This document shows positions 1 through 6,605 of a stretch of DNA of 7,287 nucleotides, piece by piece; position 1 is the first letter of the stretch; each line of letters begins with the position of its first letter. A model generated the notes under the pieces. The model made no database searches. It was given only the letters and a program-made list of their open reading frames with translations, and was not told where the DNA came from. The DNA lies in the NCBI GenBank assembly GCA_024639625.1, contig JAHEIA010000155.1:1-7287 (forward strand), written 5' to 3'. A program made the position numbers and the translations under genes. This stretch comes from Chromatiales bacterium (GTDB lineage: Bacteria > Pseudomonadota > Gammaproteobacteria > Chromatiales > Chromatiaceae).

Positions 1-1
1 G

Positions 2-1144
2 ATCGACGCCGAAGGCTTGGTGATATGCCCAGGGCTCATCGACCTCTGTGCTCACCTACGCGAACCGGGCTACGAATACAAGGCGACGATCGCAAGCGAG
101 TCTGCCGCCGCTGCCGCCGCCGGCATCACGACCCTTTGCTGCACGCCGGAAACACTGCCGGTGAACGACACGCCGGCGGTTACCGAGCTTATCCGCCGCA
201 AAGCGGCCGCCAGCGGCAGCACTCGCGTGCTGCCCATGGGCGCGATGACGCAAGGCCTGCTCGGACACCAGTTGAGCGAGATGGCAGCCTTGAAGCGAGC
301 CGGGTGCATCGTGATCAGCAACGGCCGTACGCCGGTCGGCAACACCCTGATCTTGCGGCGCGCCCTCGAGTATGCCGCGACCTTCGGATTGACTACGTTT
401 CTGTTTCCCCAGGACCCCGAGCTTGCGAACCAAGGATGCGCTCATGAAGGCAAGGTGAGTGCCCGACTGGGGCTCCCCGGCATCCCGGAAGCAGCGGAAA
501 CCGTAGCCCTGGCTCGCGACCTTGCCCTCGCCCAGCACACCGGTGCCCGCGTGCACTTCCACGGCCTGTCCTGCGCCACAGGGGCACGCATGATCGCTCG
601 TTCGCACAGTGACGGCGACGAGGTCACCGCCGACGTCTCGGCTCACCAATTGCATCTCACGGAGACGGATCTCAACGGATTCGACAGCAACTGCCATGTG
701 GTTCCTCCGCTGCGCACGCACAGCGACCGGGAGGCGCTGCGTGCCGCTGTGGCCCAGGGGATCATTAGCGCGATTTGCTCCGATCACCAACCCCACGAGC
801 CGGATGCAAAGCAAGCCCCTTTCCCTTCCACAGCCTGCGGCATATCCGGCGTGGAGACGCTGCTGCCCCTGACATTGAAGCTGGTCGAAGAAAAGGTGCT
901 GAGCCTTTCCGCAGCCATCGCGCGCCTCACCCTGGGACCCGCAAAGATCCTTGGCCTGCCCCTGGGCAGACTGAACGAGGGGGCGACCGCGGACATCTGC
1001 ATCTTCGATCCCGGGGCCCACTGGACACTGCATGCGGCGGCAATGCGCAGCCGCGGACGGAACACGCCCTTTCTTGGTTGGGAATTCAGAGGGCGGGTCA
1101 CCCACACCTTTTTGCGCGGACGGCTGGTGTTTGAAGGCTCATGA
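2..1144 (+). CDS. pyrC': Dihydroorotase-like protein, probably non-catalytic PyrC' (5' end missing)
   Basis: This is the 3' part of a class I dihydroorotase-family gene. The frame is open from base 2, so the start and the N-terminal small domain lie upstream of the window. Family landmarks are clear: the HLREPG segment (bases 53-70), RRALEYA, SARLGLPGIP, SDHQPH (about 779-796), GISGVET and the C-terminal GRNTPFLGWEF. Active dihydroorotases hydrolyse or form dihydroorotate with a metal centre held by an HxH pair, a Lys or Asp, two further His and an Asp. Here the first His of HxH is Cys (47-49), the Asp of the usual SDDG is Asn (SNG), the His of the usual HCEDPEL is replaced (FPQDPEL), and the His of HIAHVS is Gly (HFHGLS). 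Only the second His of HxH and the Asp of SDHQPH remain. The substrate-binding Asn of the PNT motif is also Glu (149-151). This is the pattern of Pseudomonas PyrC'/PyrX, a structural partner needed for PyrB (aspartate transcarbamoylase) assembly. PyrB itself is not visible. The stop overlaps the next start by 4 nt, so the two are probably one operon. A catalytic PyrC should exist elsewhere in the genome. Confidence 0.9.
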   Translation: MDAEGLVICPGLIDLCAHLREPGYEYKATIASESAAAAAAGITTLCCTPETLPVNDTPAVTELIRRKAAASGSTRVLPMGAMTQGLLGHQLSEMAALKRAGCIVISNGRTPVGNTLILRRALEYAATFGLTTFLFPQDPELANQGCAHEGKVSARLGLPGIPEAAETVALARDLALAQHTGARVHFHGLSCATGARMIARSHSDGDEVTADVSAHQLHLTETDLNGFDSNCHVVPPLRTHSDREALRAAVAQGIISAICSDHQPHEPDAKQAPFPSTACGISGVETLLPLTLKLVEEKVLSLSAAIARLTLGPAKILGLPLGRLNEGATADICIFDPGAHWTLHAAAMRSRGRNTPFLGWEFRGRVTHTFLRGRLVFEGS

Positions 1145-2022
1145 ACATGCAGTCCGAGCGCAACACCCTGTTCCTGGAAGACGCGGAGGTCATTTCTCAG
1201 GAAGCGCATCCGGGGGAACAGCACATGCTTCGTGTCAGAGCGCCGGAGTGCGCCCGGAGCGCACGCCCCGGCAGTTTTGCCCACATCCAGTGCGATCCTC
1301 AACTACCCATGCGCCGCCCGATTTCCATCATGCGAGTGTCTGCGCAGGTCGGCTGGGTCGATTTTCTCTACAAAGCGGTAGGTCGCGGAACGCGTCTGCT
1401 GGCGCAACGCAAGACGGGCGAGACCATCAGCGTGCTGGGGCCGATTGGGCGACCGTTTCAGGTGCACCCCGAGCGCCCCAGAGTGCTCCTCATCGGTGGT
1501 GGCGTCGGCATGCCGCCAATCGTCTTTCTCGCCGAATCCTTGCGCCGGAACCCCAACTACCGCCCACTCGTCCTCCTCGGATCGGAGGCCCCCTTTCCGT
1601 TTCCGCTGCGCCCGTCGCAGATCCTGCTCAAGGCCCTGCCCGACGGCGTCATCGCGGCGATGCCACTGCTCGATGACTGGAACATCCCATCCCGCCTCGC
1701 CAGCCTGCGCGGCTTCCCAGGCTGTCACCAAGGCCTGGTTACCGACTTGGCGCGAAACTGGTTGAGCGCGCTCGATTCACAGGCGCATTCCGGCGTTGAA
1801 ATTTTTGCCTGCGGGCCGCACCCCATGCTACAGGCGGTAACCACCCTCGCAGCCGAATTCGGCCTGCCCTGCCAGGTATCGCTGGAGGAATTCATGGCTT
1901 GCGCAGTCGGCGGTTGTGCCGGATGTGTAGTGGAGGTCAACACTCCCCAAGGCCCCGCGATGCAGCGGGTATGCGTCGATGGCCCTGTTTTCGACGCGTA
2001 TCAAGTATTTCCGACCCAGTAG
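1141..2022 (+). CDS. pyrK: PyrK-like FAD/[2Fe-2S] electron transfer subunit
   Basis: The 293-residue protein belongs to the ferredoxin-NADP reductase superfamily and resembles PyrK, which passes electrons from dihydroorotate dehydrogenase type 1B to NAD. In order: an N-terminal FAD-binding barrel with the flavin motif RRPISI (residues 58-63) and GRGT (81-84); GPIG (100-103); an NAD-domain glycine loop GGGVGMPP (119-126); CGPHPML (224-230); and a C-terminal iron-sulfur segment with Cys254, Cys259, Cys262 and Cys278 (Cx4Cx2Cx15C), followed by the PyrK hallmark DGPVFDA (280-286). All four cluster ligands are intact. A segment around residues 149-195, rich in Pro and reading GSEAPFPF onward, looks longer than in typical Firmicutes PyrK. 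The start at 1141 overlaps the upstream stop (ATGA). An in-frame ATG at 1147 lies 9 nt after the GAAGG at 1133-1137 and could be the true start, since 1141 is only 3 nt from it. Translational coupling to the dihydroorotase-like gene suggests a pyrimidine role, but no PyrD is in view and the electron partner is unknown. Confidence 0.88.
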   Translation: MNMQSERNTLFLEDAEVISQEAHPGEQHMLRVRAPECARSARPGSFAHIQCDPQLPMRRPISIMRVSAQVGWVDFLYKAVGRGTRLLAQRKTGETISVLGPIGRPFQVHPERPRVLLIGGGVGMPPIVFLAESLRRNPNYRPLVLLGSEAPFPFPLRPSQILLKALPDGVIAAMPLLDDWNIPSRLASLRGFPGCHQGLVTDLARNWLSALDSQAHSGVEIFACGPHPMLQAVTTLAAEFGLPCQVSLEEFMACAVGGCAGCVVEVNTPQGPAMQRVCVDGPVFDAYQVFPTQ

Positions 2023-2034
2023 TCCGATGGGGCT

Positions 2035-2067
2035 AACGGGACGCGACAGGCCCGTTCTCGGTTGTCG
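2035..2067. terminator. Weak inverted repeats between convergent genes
   Basis: The 52-bp gap between the stops of the convergent pyrK-like and pilU genes holds two alternative stems. One is AACGGG (2035-2040) with CCCGTT (2051-2056), a 10-nt loop. The other is CGACA (2044-2048) with TGTCG (2063-2067). Neither is followed by a T-run on either strand, so a classical intrinsic terminator is not supported. The location would suit a bidirectional transcript end, and that is inference only. Confidence 0.25.
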
Positions 2068-2074
2068 GAGACAG

Positions 2075-3199
2075 TCAGTCGTCTCTCAGCAATTCGATCT
2101 CGTCGAATTGCGCACCGGCTAGCCTCTCGGTTTGCTCCGAGCTTCCCAGCTTGACCATCAAGCGGACCTCGTTGGCCGAATCCGCATAGGTCAAGGCATC
2201 GTCGTAACTGATCAAACCCTGCCGGTACAATTCAAAAAGCCCCTTGTCGAAAGTCGTCATGCCGTGCTCGGCAGAACGCTTCATCACATCCTTCAACTGG
2301 CCGATATCGCCTTTACGAATCAGGTCTGCGATCAAAGGTGTGTTGATCAGGATCTCGACCACCGGCACCCGGCCCTCGCCGTCGGCCCGGCGCAGCAGCT
2401 GCTGTGCCACGACCGCACGGAGATTAAGCGACAGGTCGAGCAGTAATTGCTCACGCCGTTCCTCGGGGAAGAAATTGATGATGCGCTCCAGAGTCTGGTT
2501 CGCGTTGTTCGCATGCACGGTCGACAAGCAGAGGTGTCCCGTCTCGGCGAACGCGATCGCAAAATCCATGGTCTCGCGGGTGCGAATTTCTCCGATCAGG
2601 ATCACGTCAGGGGCTTGGCGCAACGTATTCTTCAATGCCACTGCATAGGAGTCTGTGTCGATCCCCACTTCCCGCTGCGTGATGATCGATTTGTCGTGCC
2701 GGTGAACAAACTCGATGGGATCCTCGATGGAGACGATATGCCCCGCGCGTTCCCGGCTCCGATACCCCACCATCGCGGCTAGCGACGTGGATTTACCTGT
2801 CCCCGTAGCGCCGGCAAACAGGACCAGTCCGCGCTTGGTCAGAGCCAACCCCTGGAGCAACGGCGGCAGGTTCAACTCCTCGAAGGTCGGGATCTGCGCC
2901 TCGATGCGGCGCAGGACCATCCCCGCCTGATCCCGCTGCACAAAAGCGCTCACTCGGAAACGTCCGAGATCAGGCAGATTCAACGCAAAATTGCATTCTT
3001 TGGTGTTGGCAAACTCTTCCCGCTGAGCGGGGGTCATGACGCTGTGCACCAACTGCCGCGCCTGATCTTCCTGCAAAGCGCTACTGGTTACCGGCGCGAT
3101 CTCGCCGTCTATCTTCAACGACGGAGGAAAACCGGCGGTGATGAATAGATCCGAGGCCCTTCTCTCGGACATCAGCCGAAGCAAGCCTTGAAAATCCAC
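2075..3199 (-). CDS. pilU: Type IV pilus retraction ATPase PilU
   Basis: PilU is the second, PilT-dependent hexameric ATPase at the cytoplasmic base of type IV pili, supporting pilus retraction and twitching motility. The 374-residue protein has an N-terminal PAS-like domain (about 1-110) and a RecA-like secretion ATPase domain. Visible motifs are Walker A GATGTGKST (130-138), Asp box IVSIEDPIEF (155-164), atypical Walker B VILIGEIR (199-206) and His box STVHANN (226-232). It is PilU rather than PilT because it has ETMDFAIAFAETGHLCLS, NNANQTLERIINFFPEERREQLL and a C-terminal tail of about 30 residues beyond the PilT end, finishing in an acidic FDEIELLRDD. The lysine of Walker A and the Walker B Glu are intact. 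The start is GTG (plus-strand CAC, 3197-3199), chosen because AGGAGG lies 8 nt upstream and the family N-terminus MDFQGLLRLM begins there. It follows pilT by 47 nt on the same strand, probably as one transcript. Confidence 0.96.
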   Translation of the reverse strand: MDFQGLLRLMSERRASDLFITAGFPPSLKIDGEIAPVTSSALQEDQARQLVHSVMTPAQREEFANTKECNFALNLPDLGRFRVSAFVQRDQAGMVLRRIEAQIPTFEELNLPPLLQGLALTKRGLVLFAGATGTGKSTSLAAMVGYRSRERAGHIVSIEDPIEFVHRHDKSIITQREVGIDTDSYAVALKNTLRQAPDVILIGEIRTRETMDFAIAFAETGHLCLSTVHANNANQTLERIINFFPEERREQLLLDLSLNLRAVVAQQLLRRADGEGRVPVVEILINTPLIADLIRKGDIGQLKDVMKRSAEHGMTTFDKGLFELYRQGLISYDDALTYADSANEVRLMVKLGSSEQTERLAGAQFDEIELLRDD

Positions 3200-3207
3200 G
3201 CTCTTCC

Positions 3208-3213
3208 CCTCCT
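3208..3213 (-). promoter_or_regulatory. Strong ribosome binding site that fixes the GTG start of pilU
   Basis: The minus strand reads AGGAGG here, a full match to the core Shine-Dalgarno sequence, with 8 nt between it and the GTG at 3199-3197. It lies in the 47-nt gap after pilT, so PilU can be translated independently from a shared transcript. Confidence 0.75.
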
Positions 3214-3246
3214 ATTCTGGACCTAGCCTCCGCTCTCGGTTGCGCT

Positions 3247-4284
3247 TCAGCGGAATTGTTCCTTGTTCATTGCCTTGGACCGTGCGTCGGCCCGCGTAAT
3301 CATCCCTCGCGCCACCAGGTCCTGCAGGTGCTGGTCCAGCGTCTGCATACCCAGGGCCTGCCCGGTCTGAATCGCCGAATACATTTGCGCCACCTTGTCT
3401 TCGCGAATCAGATTGCGAATCGCGGGGGTCCCGATCATGATCTCCCAAGCCGCCGTGCGCCCGCCGCCGATCTTCTTCATCAGGGTTTGCGCAACCACCG
3501 AACGCAGGGACTCCGACAGCATGGAGCGGACCATGGTCTTCTCTGCAGCGGGGAAAACATCGATAATGCGGTCGATGGTCTTGGCCGCAGAACTGGTGTG
3601 CAGGGTGCCGAATACGAGATGCCCGGTTTCCGCCGCGGTCAACGCGAGTCGAATGGTTTCCAGATCGCGCAGCTCACCGACCAGGATGATGTCCGGATCT
3701 TCGCGGAGCGCAGAACGGAGTGCTTCGCTGAAGCCCAGGGTATCCCGATGCACCTCTCGCTGATTGATCAGGCATTTCTTGCTGGTGTGTACGAACTCAA
3801 TCGGATCTTCGATGGTTAAGATGTGCGCATAATCGTTTTCGTTCTTGTAATCGATCATCGCCGCCAGGGTAGTGGACTTGCCGGATCCGGTGGGTCCGGT
3901 CACCAGTACCAATCCTCGCGGCACATTGACGATATCGCGAAAACTGGTCGGGCAGCCAAGCTCGTCGAGATTCAGGATCTTAGACGGAATGGTGCGGAAT
4001 ACCCCCGCCGCACCGCGGTCTTGATTGAAGGCGTTGACACGAAAACGGGCCAGACCGGGAATCTCGAACGAGAAGTCAGTCTCCAGAAACTCTTCGTAGT
4101 CTTTGCGCTGCTTGTCGTTCATGATGTCGTAGACAAGCCCGTGCACAGCCTTATGGTCCAATGGCGGCACGTTGATGCGCCGGATATCACCGTCCACACG
4201 GATCATGGGGGGCAGTCCCGCGGAAAGATGCACATCCGAGGCATTATGCTTGACACCGAAGGCGAGCAGTTCAGTGATATCCAT
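3247..4284 (-). CDS. pilT: Type IV pilus retraction motor ATPase PilT
   Basis: PilT is the hexameric ATPase that drives disassembly of type IV pilus fibres into the inner membrane and powers twitching. The protein is 345 residues, the usual PilT length. It has an N-terminal PAS-like domain beginning MDITELLAFGVKHNASDVHL, then the RecA-like ATPase core: Walker A GPTGSGKST (130-138), Asp box ILTIEDPIEF (155-164), Walker B IILVGELRD (199-207) and His box TLHTSSA (227-233). The C-terminal AIRNLIRE motif (288-295), specific for retraction function, is intact and followed by DKVAQMYSAIQTG. The frame stays open 18 codons further upstream (to 4338), but that extension is not family-like. The ATG at 4284-4282 gives the canonical N-terminus and follows a purine-rich GAGGGA. 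The gene is first of the pilT-pilU pair and is transcribed away from yggS. By sequence it is very near Pseudomonas PilT. Confidence 0.98.
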   Translation of the reverse strand: MDITELLAFGVKHNASDVHLSAGLPPMIRVDGDIRRINVPPLDHKAVHGLVYDIMNDKQRKDYEEFLETDFSFEIPGLARFRVNAFNQDRGAAGVFRTIPSKILNLDELGCPTSFRDIVNVPRGLVLVTGPTGSGKSTTLAAMIDYKNENDYAHILTIEDPIEFVHTSKKCLINQREVHRDTLGFSEALRSALREDPDIILVGELRDLETIRLALTAAETGHLVFGTLHTSSAAKTIDRIIDVFPAAEKTMVRSMLSESLRSVVAQTLMKKIGGGRTAAWEIMIGTPAIRNLIREDKVAQMYSAIQTGQALGMQTLDQHLQDLVARGMITRADARSKAMNKEQFR

Positions 4285-4466
4285 TGTATCCCTCTTCACG
4301 AAAACGCAAGCGCCGCCAGCGGACGTAATCCTGCACATTCAGGTCGCAGGCCCTGCGGACTCCACAACTATACAAGATCGCCCCCGGCAGCGAAAACGGG
4401 GAAACGCATAGAATAACGTGCTCGGTTCGCATATTTCGTGAGGGTCGTCAACTGGAGGTTCCGTTC
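4285..4466. other. Divergent intergenic region between pilT and yggS
   Basis: This 182-bp gene-free stretch must hold the promoters for pilT-pilU (minus) and the yggS cluster (plus). On the minus strand, TATAGT (4372-4367) matches five of six -10 bases, but no good -35 sits at the right distance. On the plus strand, TAGAAT (4409-4414) is an equally good -10 candidate, again without a convincing -35. Ribosome binding sites are clear at both edges: GAGGGA for pilT and GGAGG at 4454-4458, 8 nt before the yggS ATG. No small ORF or RNA gene is supported. Confidence 0.55.
4345..4357. repeat. 13-bp perfect palindrome in the pilT leader
   Basis: CGCAGG, a single C, then CCTGCG form a perfect 6-1-6 inverted repeat. 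If the TATAGT at 4372-4367 is the pilT -10 element, the palindrome would fall just after the transcription start, where it could be an operator or a short hairpin in the mRNA leader. In GC-rich DNA such a palindrome may also occur by chance. Confidence 0.35.
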
Positions 4467-5150
4467 ATGCTCGACATAGCGCAGCGTCTGGCCGTGGTCC
4501 GCGAGCGCATCCGGCGCGCGGAACTCGTCGCCGGGCGCCGACCCGGGTCCGTTACCCTGCTCGCGGTCAGCAAGACCCGGACCCCTGAAGAGATCCGAAG
4601 TGCGGCAGCGGCGGGCCAGCTGCGATTCGGCGAAAACTATCTGCAAGAAGCGCTGGCGAAGATCGAAGCCCTGCGGGACGCGTCCATCGAATGGCACTTC
4701 ATAGGACGCATCCAAAGCAACAAGACCCGCGCAATAGCGGAACATTTCGCCTGGGTGCACAGCTTGAGCAGTTCGCGCCACGCCCAGCGCCTCGATGCCC
4801 AGCGTCCTGGGGAGCTTCCGCGGCTCAAGGTCTGCCTGCAGGTCAATCTTAGTGGCGAGGCATCCAAAGAGGGTCTGGAGCCGACGCAGGTAGCTGATCT
4901 TGTAGCTCAGATGGTCAATTTCCCCCGCCTCGAACTTTGCGGGCTGATGGCCATACCGGCCCCTGAGAAAGAGCTTGCCGGGCAGCGGGAGGCCTTCGCC
5001 CGCCTGCGCCGCATCCGCGATCGCATTGCCACTCCCGGGGCGCCCCTGAGCACGCTTTCCATGGGTATGTCGGATGACCTGGAGGCGGCGATCGCTGAAG
5101 GCTCCACCCTGGTTCGAATCGGCACCGCGATCTTTGGACCACGCAGCTGA
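4467..5150 (+). CDS. yggS: PLP homeostasis protein YggS (PLPBP/PROSC family)
   Basis: This family binds pyridoxal 5'-phosphate on a single-domain TIM barrel and has no known catalytic activity. It buffers free PLP and influences amino- and keto-acid pools in the cytoplasm. The 227-residue protein is near the usual length. The PLP-binding lysine is Lys36 in LLAVSKTRTPEEI (31-43). Other family landmarks are RFGENYLQE (53-61), WHFIGRIQSNK (76-86), LQVNLSGEASKEG (124-136), LCGLMAIP (157-164), LSMGMSDDLEAAI (197-209, phosphate-binding region) and RIGTAIFG (217-224). The ATG at 4467 follows GGAGG with 8-nt spacing. It is the first gene of a plus-strand cluster with proC 49 nt downstream, the classic yggS-proC pairing, and diverges from pilT. 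Confidence 0.97.
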   Translation: MLDIAQRLAVVRERIRRAELVAGRRPGSVTLLAVSKTRTPEEIRSAAAAGQLRFGENYLQEALAKIEALRDASIEWHFIGRIQSNKTRAIAEHFAWVHSLSSSRHAQRLDAQRPGELPRLKVCLQVNLSGEASKEGLEPTQVADLVAQMVNFPRLELCGLMAIPAPEKELAGQREAFARLRRIRDRIATPGAPLSTLSMGMSDDLEAAIAEGSTLVRIGTAIFGPRS

Positions 5151-5175
5151 GACTACAGCAAGAATAGGCTAGACT
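5147..5175 (+). promoter_or_regulatory. Weak candidate sigma-70 promoter before proC
   Basis: CTGAGA (5147-5152, overlapping the yggS stop) and TAGACT (5170-5175) each match four of six consensus bases and are separated by 17 bp. The -10 overlaps a CTAG-A-CTAG palindrome (5169-5177). The 49-bp gap between yggS and proC leaves room for an internal promoter, but the match is weak and read-through from yggS is just as likely. Confidence 0.22.
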
Positions 5176-5199
5176 AGGCGCAGCGAATTGGAATCGGGT

Positions 5200-6027
5200 A
5201 TGCAAAATCAGAACATCGCATTTATTGGCGGCGGCAACATGGCGTCCAGCCTGATCGGCGGTCTGGTCGCGGATGGCTACGATCCGCAGCAACTCTGGGT
5301 GAGTGAACCGGACGACGAGAAACGCACCGCGCTCGCCGCACGCTTTGGATTGCGGCCGGCGCAGAACAACCCGGATGCGGTGGAGCAGGCCGGGGTGATG
5401 GTTCTTGCGGTCAAGCCGCAGCTACTGAAGCCGATCGCGCGGGAGCTTGCACCCCAGGTGCAGCGCCTGCGACCGCTCGTGATCTCCATAGCGGCCGGAG
5501 TGCGGGAGTCGGACCTCCAACGCTGGCTTGGAGGCGGTGTGTCCCTGGTTCGCTGCATGCCGAACACGCCGGCAATGATCCAGGCAGGTGCTACCGCTCT
5601 GCACGCGTCGCGCGAAACATCCGCCGATCAGCGCAGTCTCGCCGAAAGTATTTTGCGCGCCGTCGGCGTTACTCTGTGGGTTGATAACGAGAGCATGCTG
5701 GATGCCGTGACCGCCTTGTCGGGCAGCGGACCAGCTTACTTCTTCTATGTCATGGAGGCGATGGAGCAGGCGGGTGAACAACTCGGCCTCACCGCGCGAA
5801 CAGCCCATTTGTTGACCTTGCAGACGGCTCTCGGCGCGGCACGAATGGCGATCGAGAGCAGCGATTCACCCGAGACGCTGCGGCATAAGGTGACTTCCCC
5901 GGGTGGCACCACGGAGCGTGCGTTAGAGACTCTGCGCGACGGCGAACTGCCGCAACTCCTGGCGCGAGCATTGCGCGCCGCCCGCGACCGATCGCGGGAA
6001 CTGTCCGCGCTCCTGGGTGAAGAGTGA
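5200..6027 (+). CDS. proC: Pyrroline-5-carboxylate reductase
   Basis: ProC catalyses the last step of proline synthesis, NAD(P)H-dependent reduction of 1-pyrroline-5-carboxylate to L-proline, in the cytoplasm. The 275-residue protein has an N-terminal Rossmann fold with the dinucleotide loop FIGGGNMA (8-15), then VLAVKPQ (68-74), RCMPNTPA (118-125), the family signature DAVTALSGSGPAYFF (168-182), and TSPGGTT (232-238) near the C-terminus; all key motifs are intact. The ATG at 5200 is preferred over the in-frame TTG at 5188, because MQNQNIAFIGGGNMA places the Rossmann strand at the expected distance from the N-terminus. The ribosome binding site is weak (GGA at 5190-5192). Its stop TGA shares a base with the next ATG, indicating coupled translation with yggT. 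Confidence 0.97.
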   Translation: MQNQNIAFIGGGNMASSLIGGLVADGYDPQQLWVSEPDDEKRTALAARFGLRPAQNNPDAVEQAGVMVLAVKPQLLKPIARELAPQVQRLRPLVISIAAGVRESDLQRWLGGGVSLVRCMPNTPAMIQAGATALHASRETSADQRSLAESILRAVGVTLWVDNESMLDAVTALSGSGPAYFFYVMEAMEQAGEQLGLTARTAHLLTLQTALGAARMAIESSDSPETLRHKVTSPGGTTERALETLRDGELPQLLARALRAARDRSRELSALLGEE

Positions 6028-6605
6028 TGGACAGTTCCTACCTCGGCAATCCGCTCGCGTTTCTGGTGCAGACGCTTTTCGGCCTCTACATTCTAGCGGT
6101 GATGTTACGTTTTCTGTTCCAGATCGTGCGTGCGGATTTCTATAACTCCCTGTCGCAACTGATCGTAAGGGTCACCGACCCCGTATTGCGCCCCCTACGC
6201 AGATTGATTCCCACAGTCGCCGGTATGGATACCTCGTCCCTGTTGCTCATGTGGTTGCTCAAGGGCCTGGAATTGGCGCTCGTTCTGTGGATCGGCGGGA
6301 TCACCTTTCCCACCCTCGGGCCCTGGCTGTGGGCAATTCCCGAATTGATCGCCCTAGCGATCAACGTATTTCTTTTCGCCGTGATCATCGAGGTGGTGCT
6401 GAGTTGGCTAAATCCGGGCCAGTACAACCCGGCCCTCGGCCCAGTGTACAGCCTCAGCGAACGCTTGCTGAATCCGGTGCGCCGGCTGCTTCCGGCGAGC
6501 GGAGGCCTGGACTTCTCTCCTTTGGTGGTCATCCTAGGCCTGACCTTGCTCAAGATGTTGCTGCTTCCGCCGATCATCCAGCTGACAGGCAGTCCCTTCG
6601 GGTGA
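6027..6605 (+). CDS. yggT: YggT family integral membrane protein
   Basis: The 192-residue hydrophobic protein has two YGGT units. Four membrane segments are apparent at about 10-34, 68-92, 100-126 and 163-185. The units carry a visible internal duplication: SLSQLIVRVTDPVLRPLRRL (41-60) matches YSLSERLLNPVRRLLP (141-156), each an amphipathic, Arg-rich stretch followed by a hydrophobic helix after MDTSSLLL or LDFSPLVV. The biochemical role is not established; family members have been linked to osmotic or ion stress and to membrane organisation or division. The ATG at 6027 overlaps the proC stop (TGATG); a GTG one codon upstream (6024) is possible. Its own stop overlaps the GTG start of yggU. 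The inner-membrane location is inferred from hydrophobicity. Confidence 0.93.
   Translation: MDSSYLGNPLAFLVQTLFGLYILAVMLRFLFQIVRADFYNSLSQLIVRVTDPVLRPLRRLIPTVAGMDTSSLLLMWLLKGLELALVLWIGGITFPTLGPWLWAIPELIALAINVFLFAVIIEVVLSWLNPGQYNPALGPVYSLSERLLNPVRRLLPASGGLDFSPLVVILGLTLLKMLLLPPIIQLTGSPFG

Noticed and set aside
56..1105. Long open frame of 349 codons on the minus strand
   Set aside because: It lies entirely opposite the dihydroorotase-like gene, whose protein matches a known family throughout; the antisense translation has no recognisable domain and is typical of GC-rich shadow frames.
784..1302. Minus-strand open frame of 172 codons across the pyrC'/pyrK junction
   Set aside because: It is antisense to two well-supported genes and resembles no family; no ribosome binding site was evident.
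2035..2067. A strong bidirectional intrinsic terminator between pyrK and pilU
   Set aside because: Stems are only 5-6 bp and no T-run follows on either strand, so it is listed only as weak inverted repeats.
4285..4338. 18-residue N-terminal extension of PilT
   Set aside because: The extension is not PilT-like, while the ATG at 4284 gives the canonical MDITELLAF start and normal length.
3823..4416. Plus-strand open frame of 197 codons spanning the start of pilT
   Set aside because: Most of it is antisense to pilT and the rest runs through the intergenic region; no family resemblance.
6251..6601. Upstream extension of the yggU frame inside yggT
   Set aside because: The translation before 6602 is low-complexity shadow of yggT; only residues from the GTG at 6602 match DUF167.
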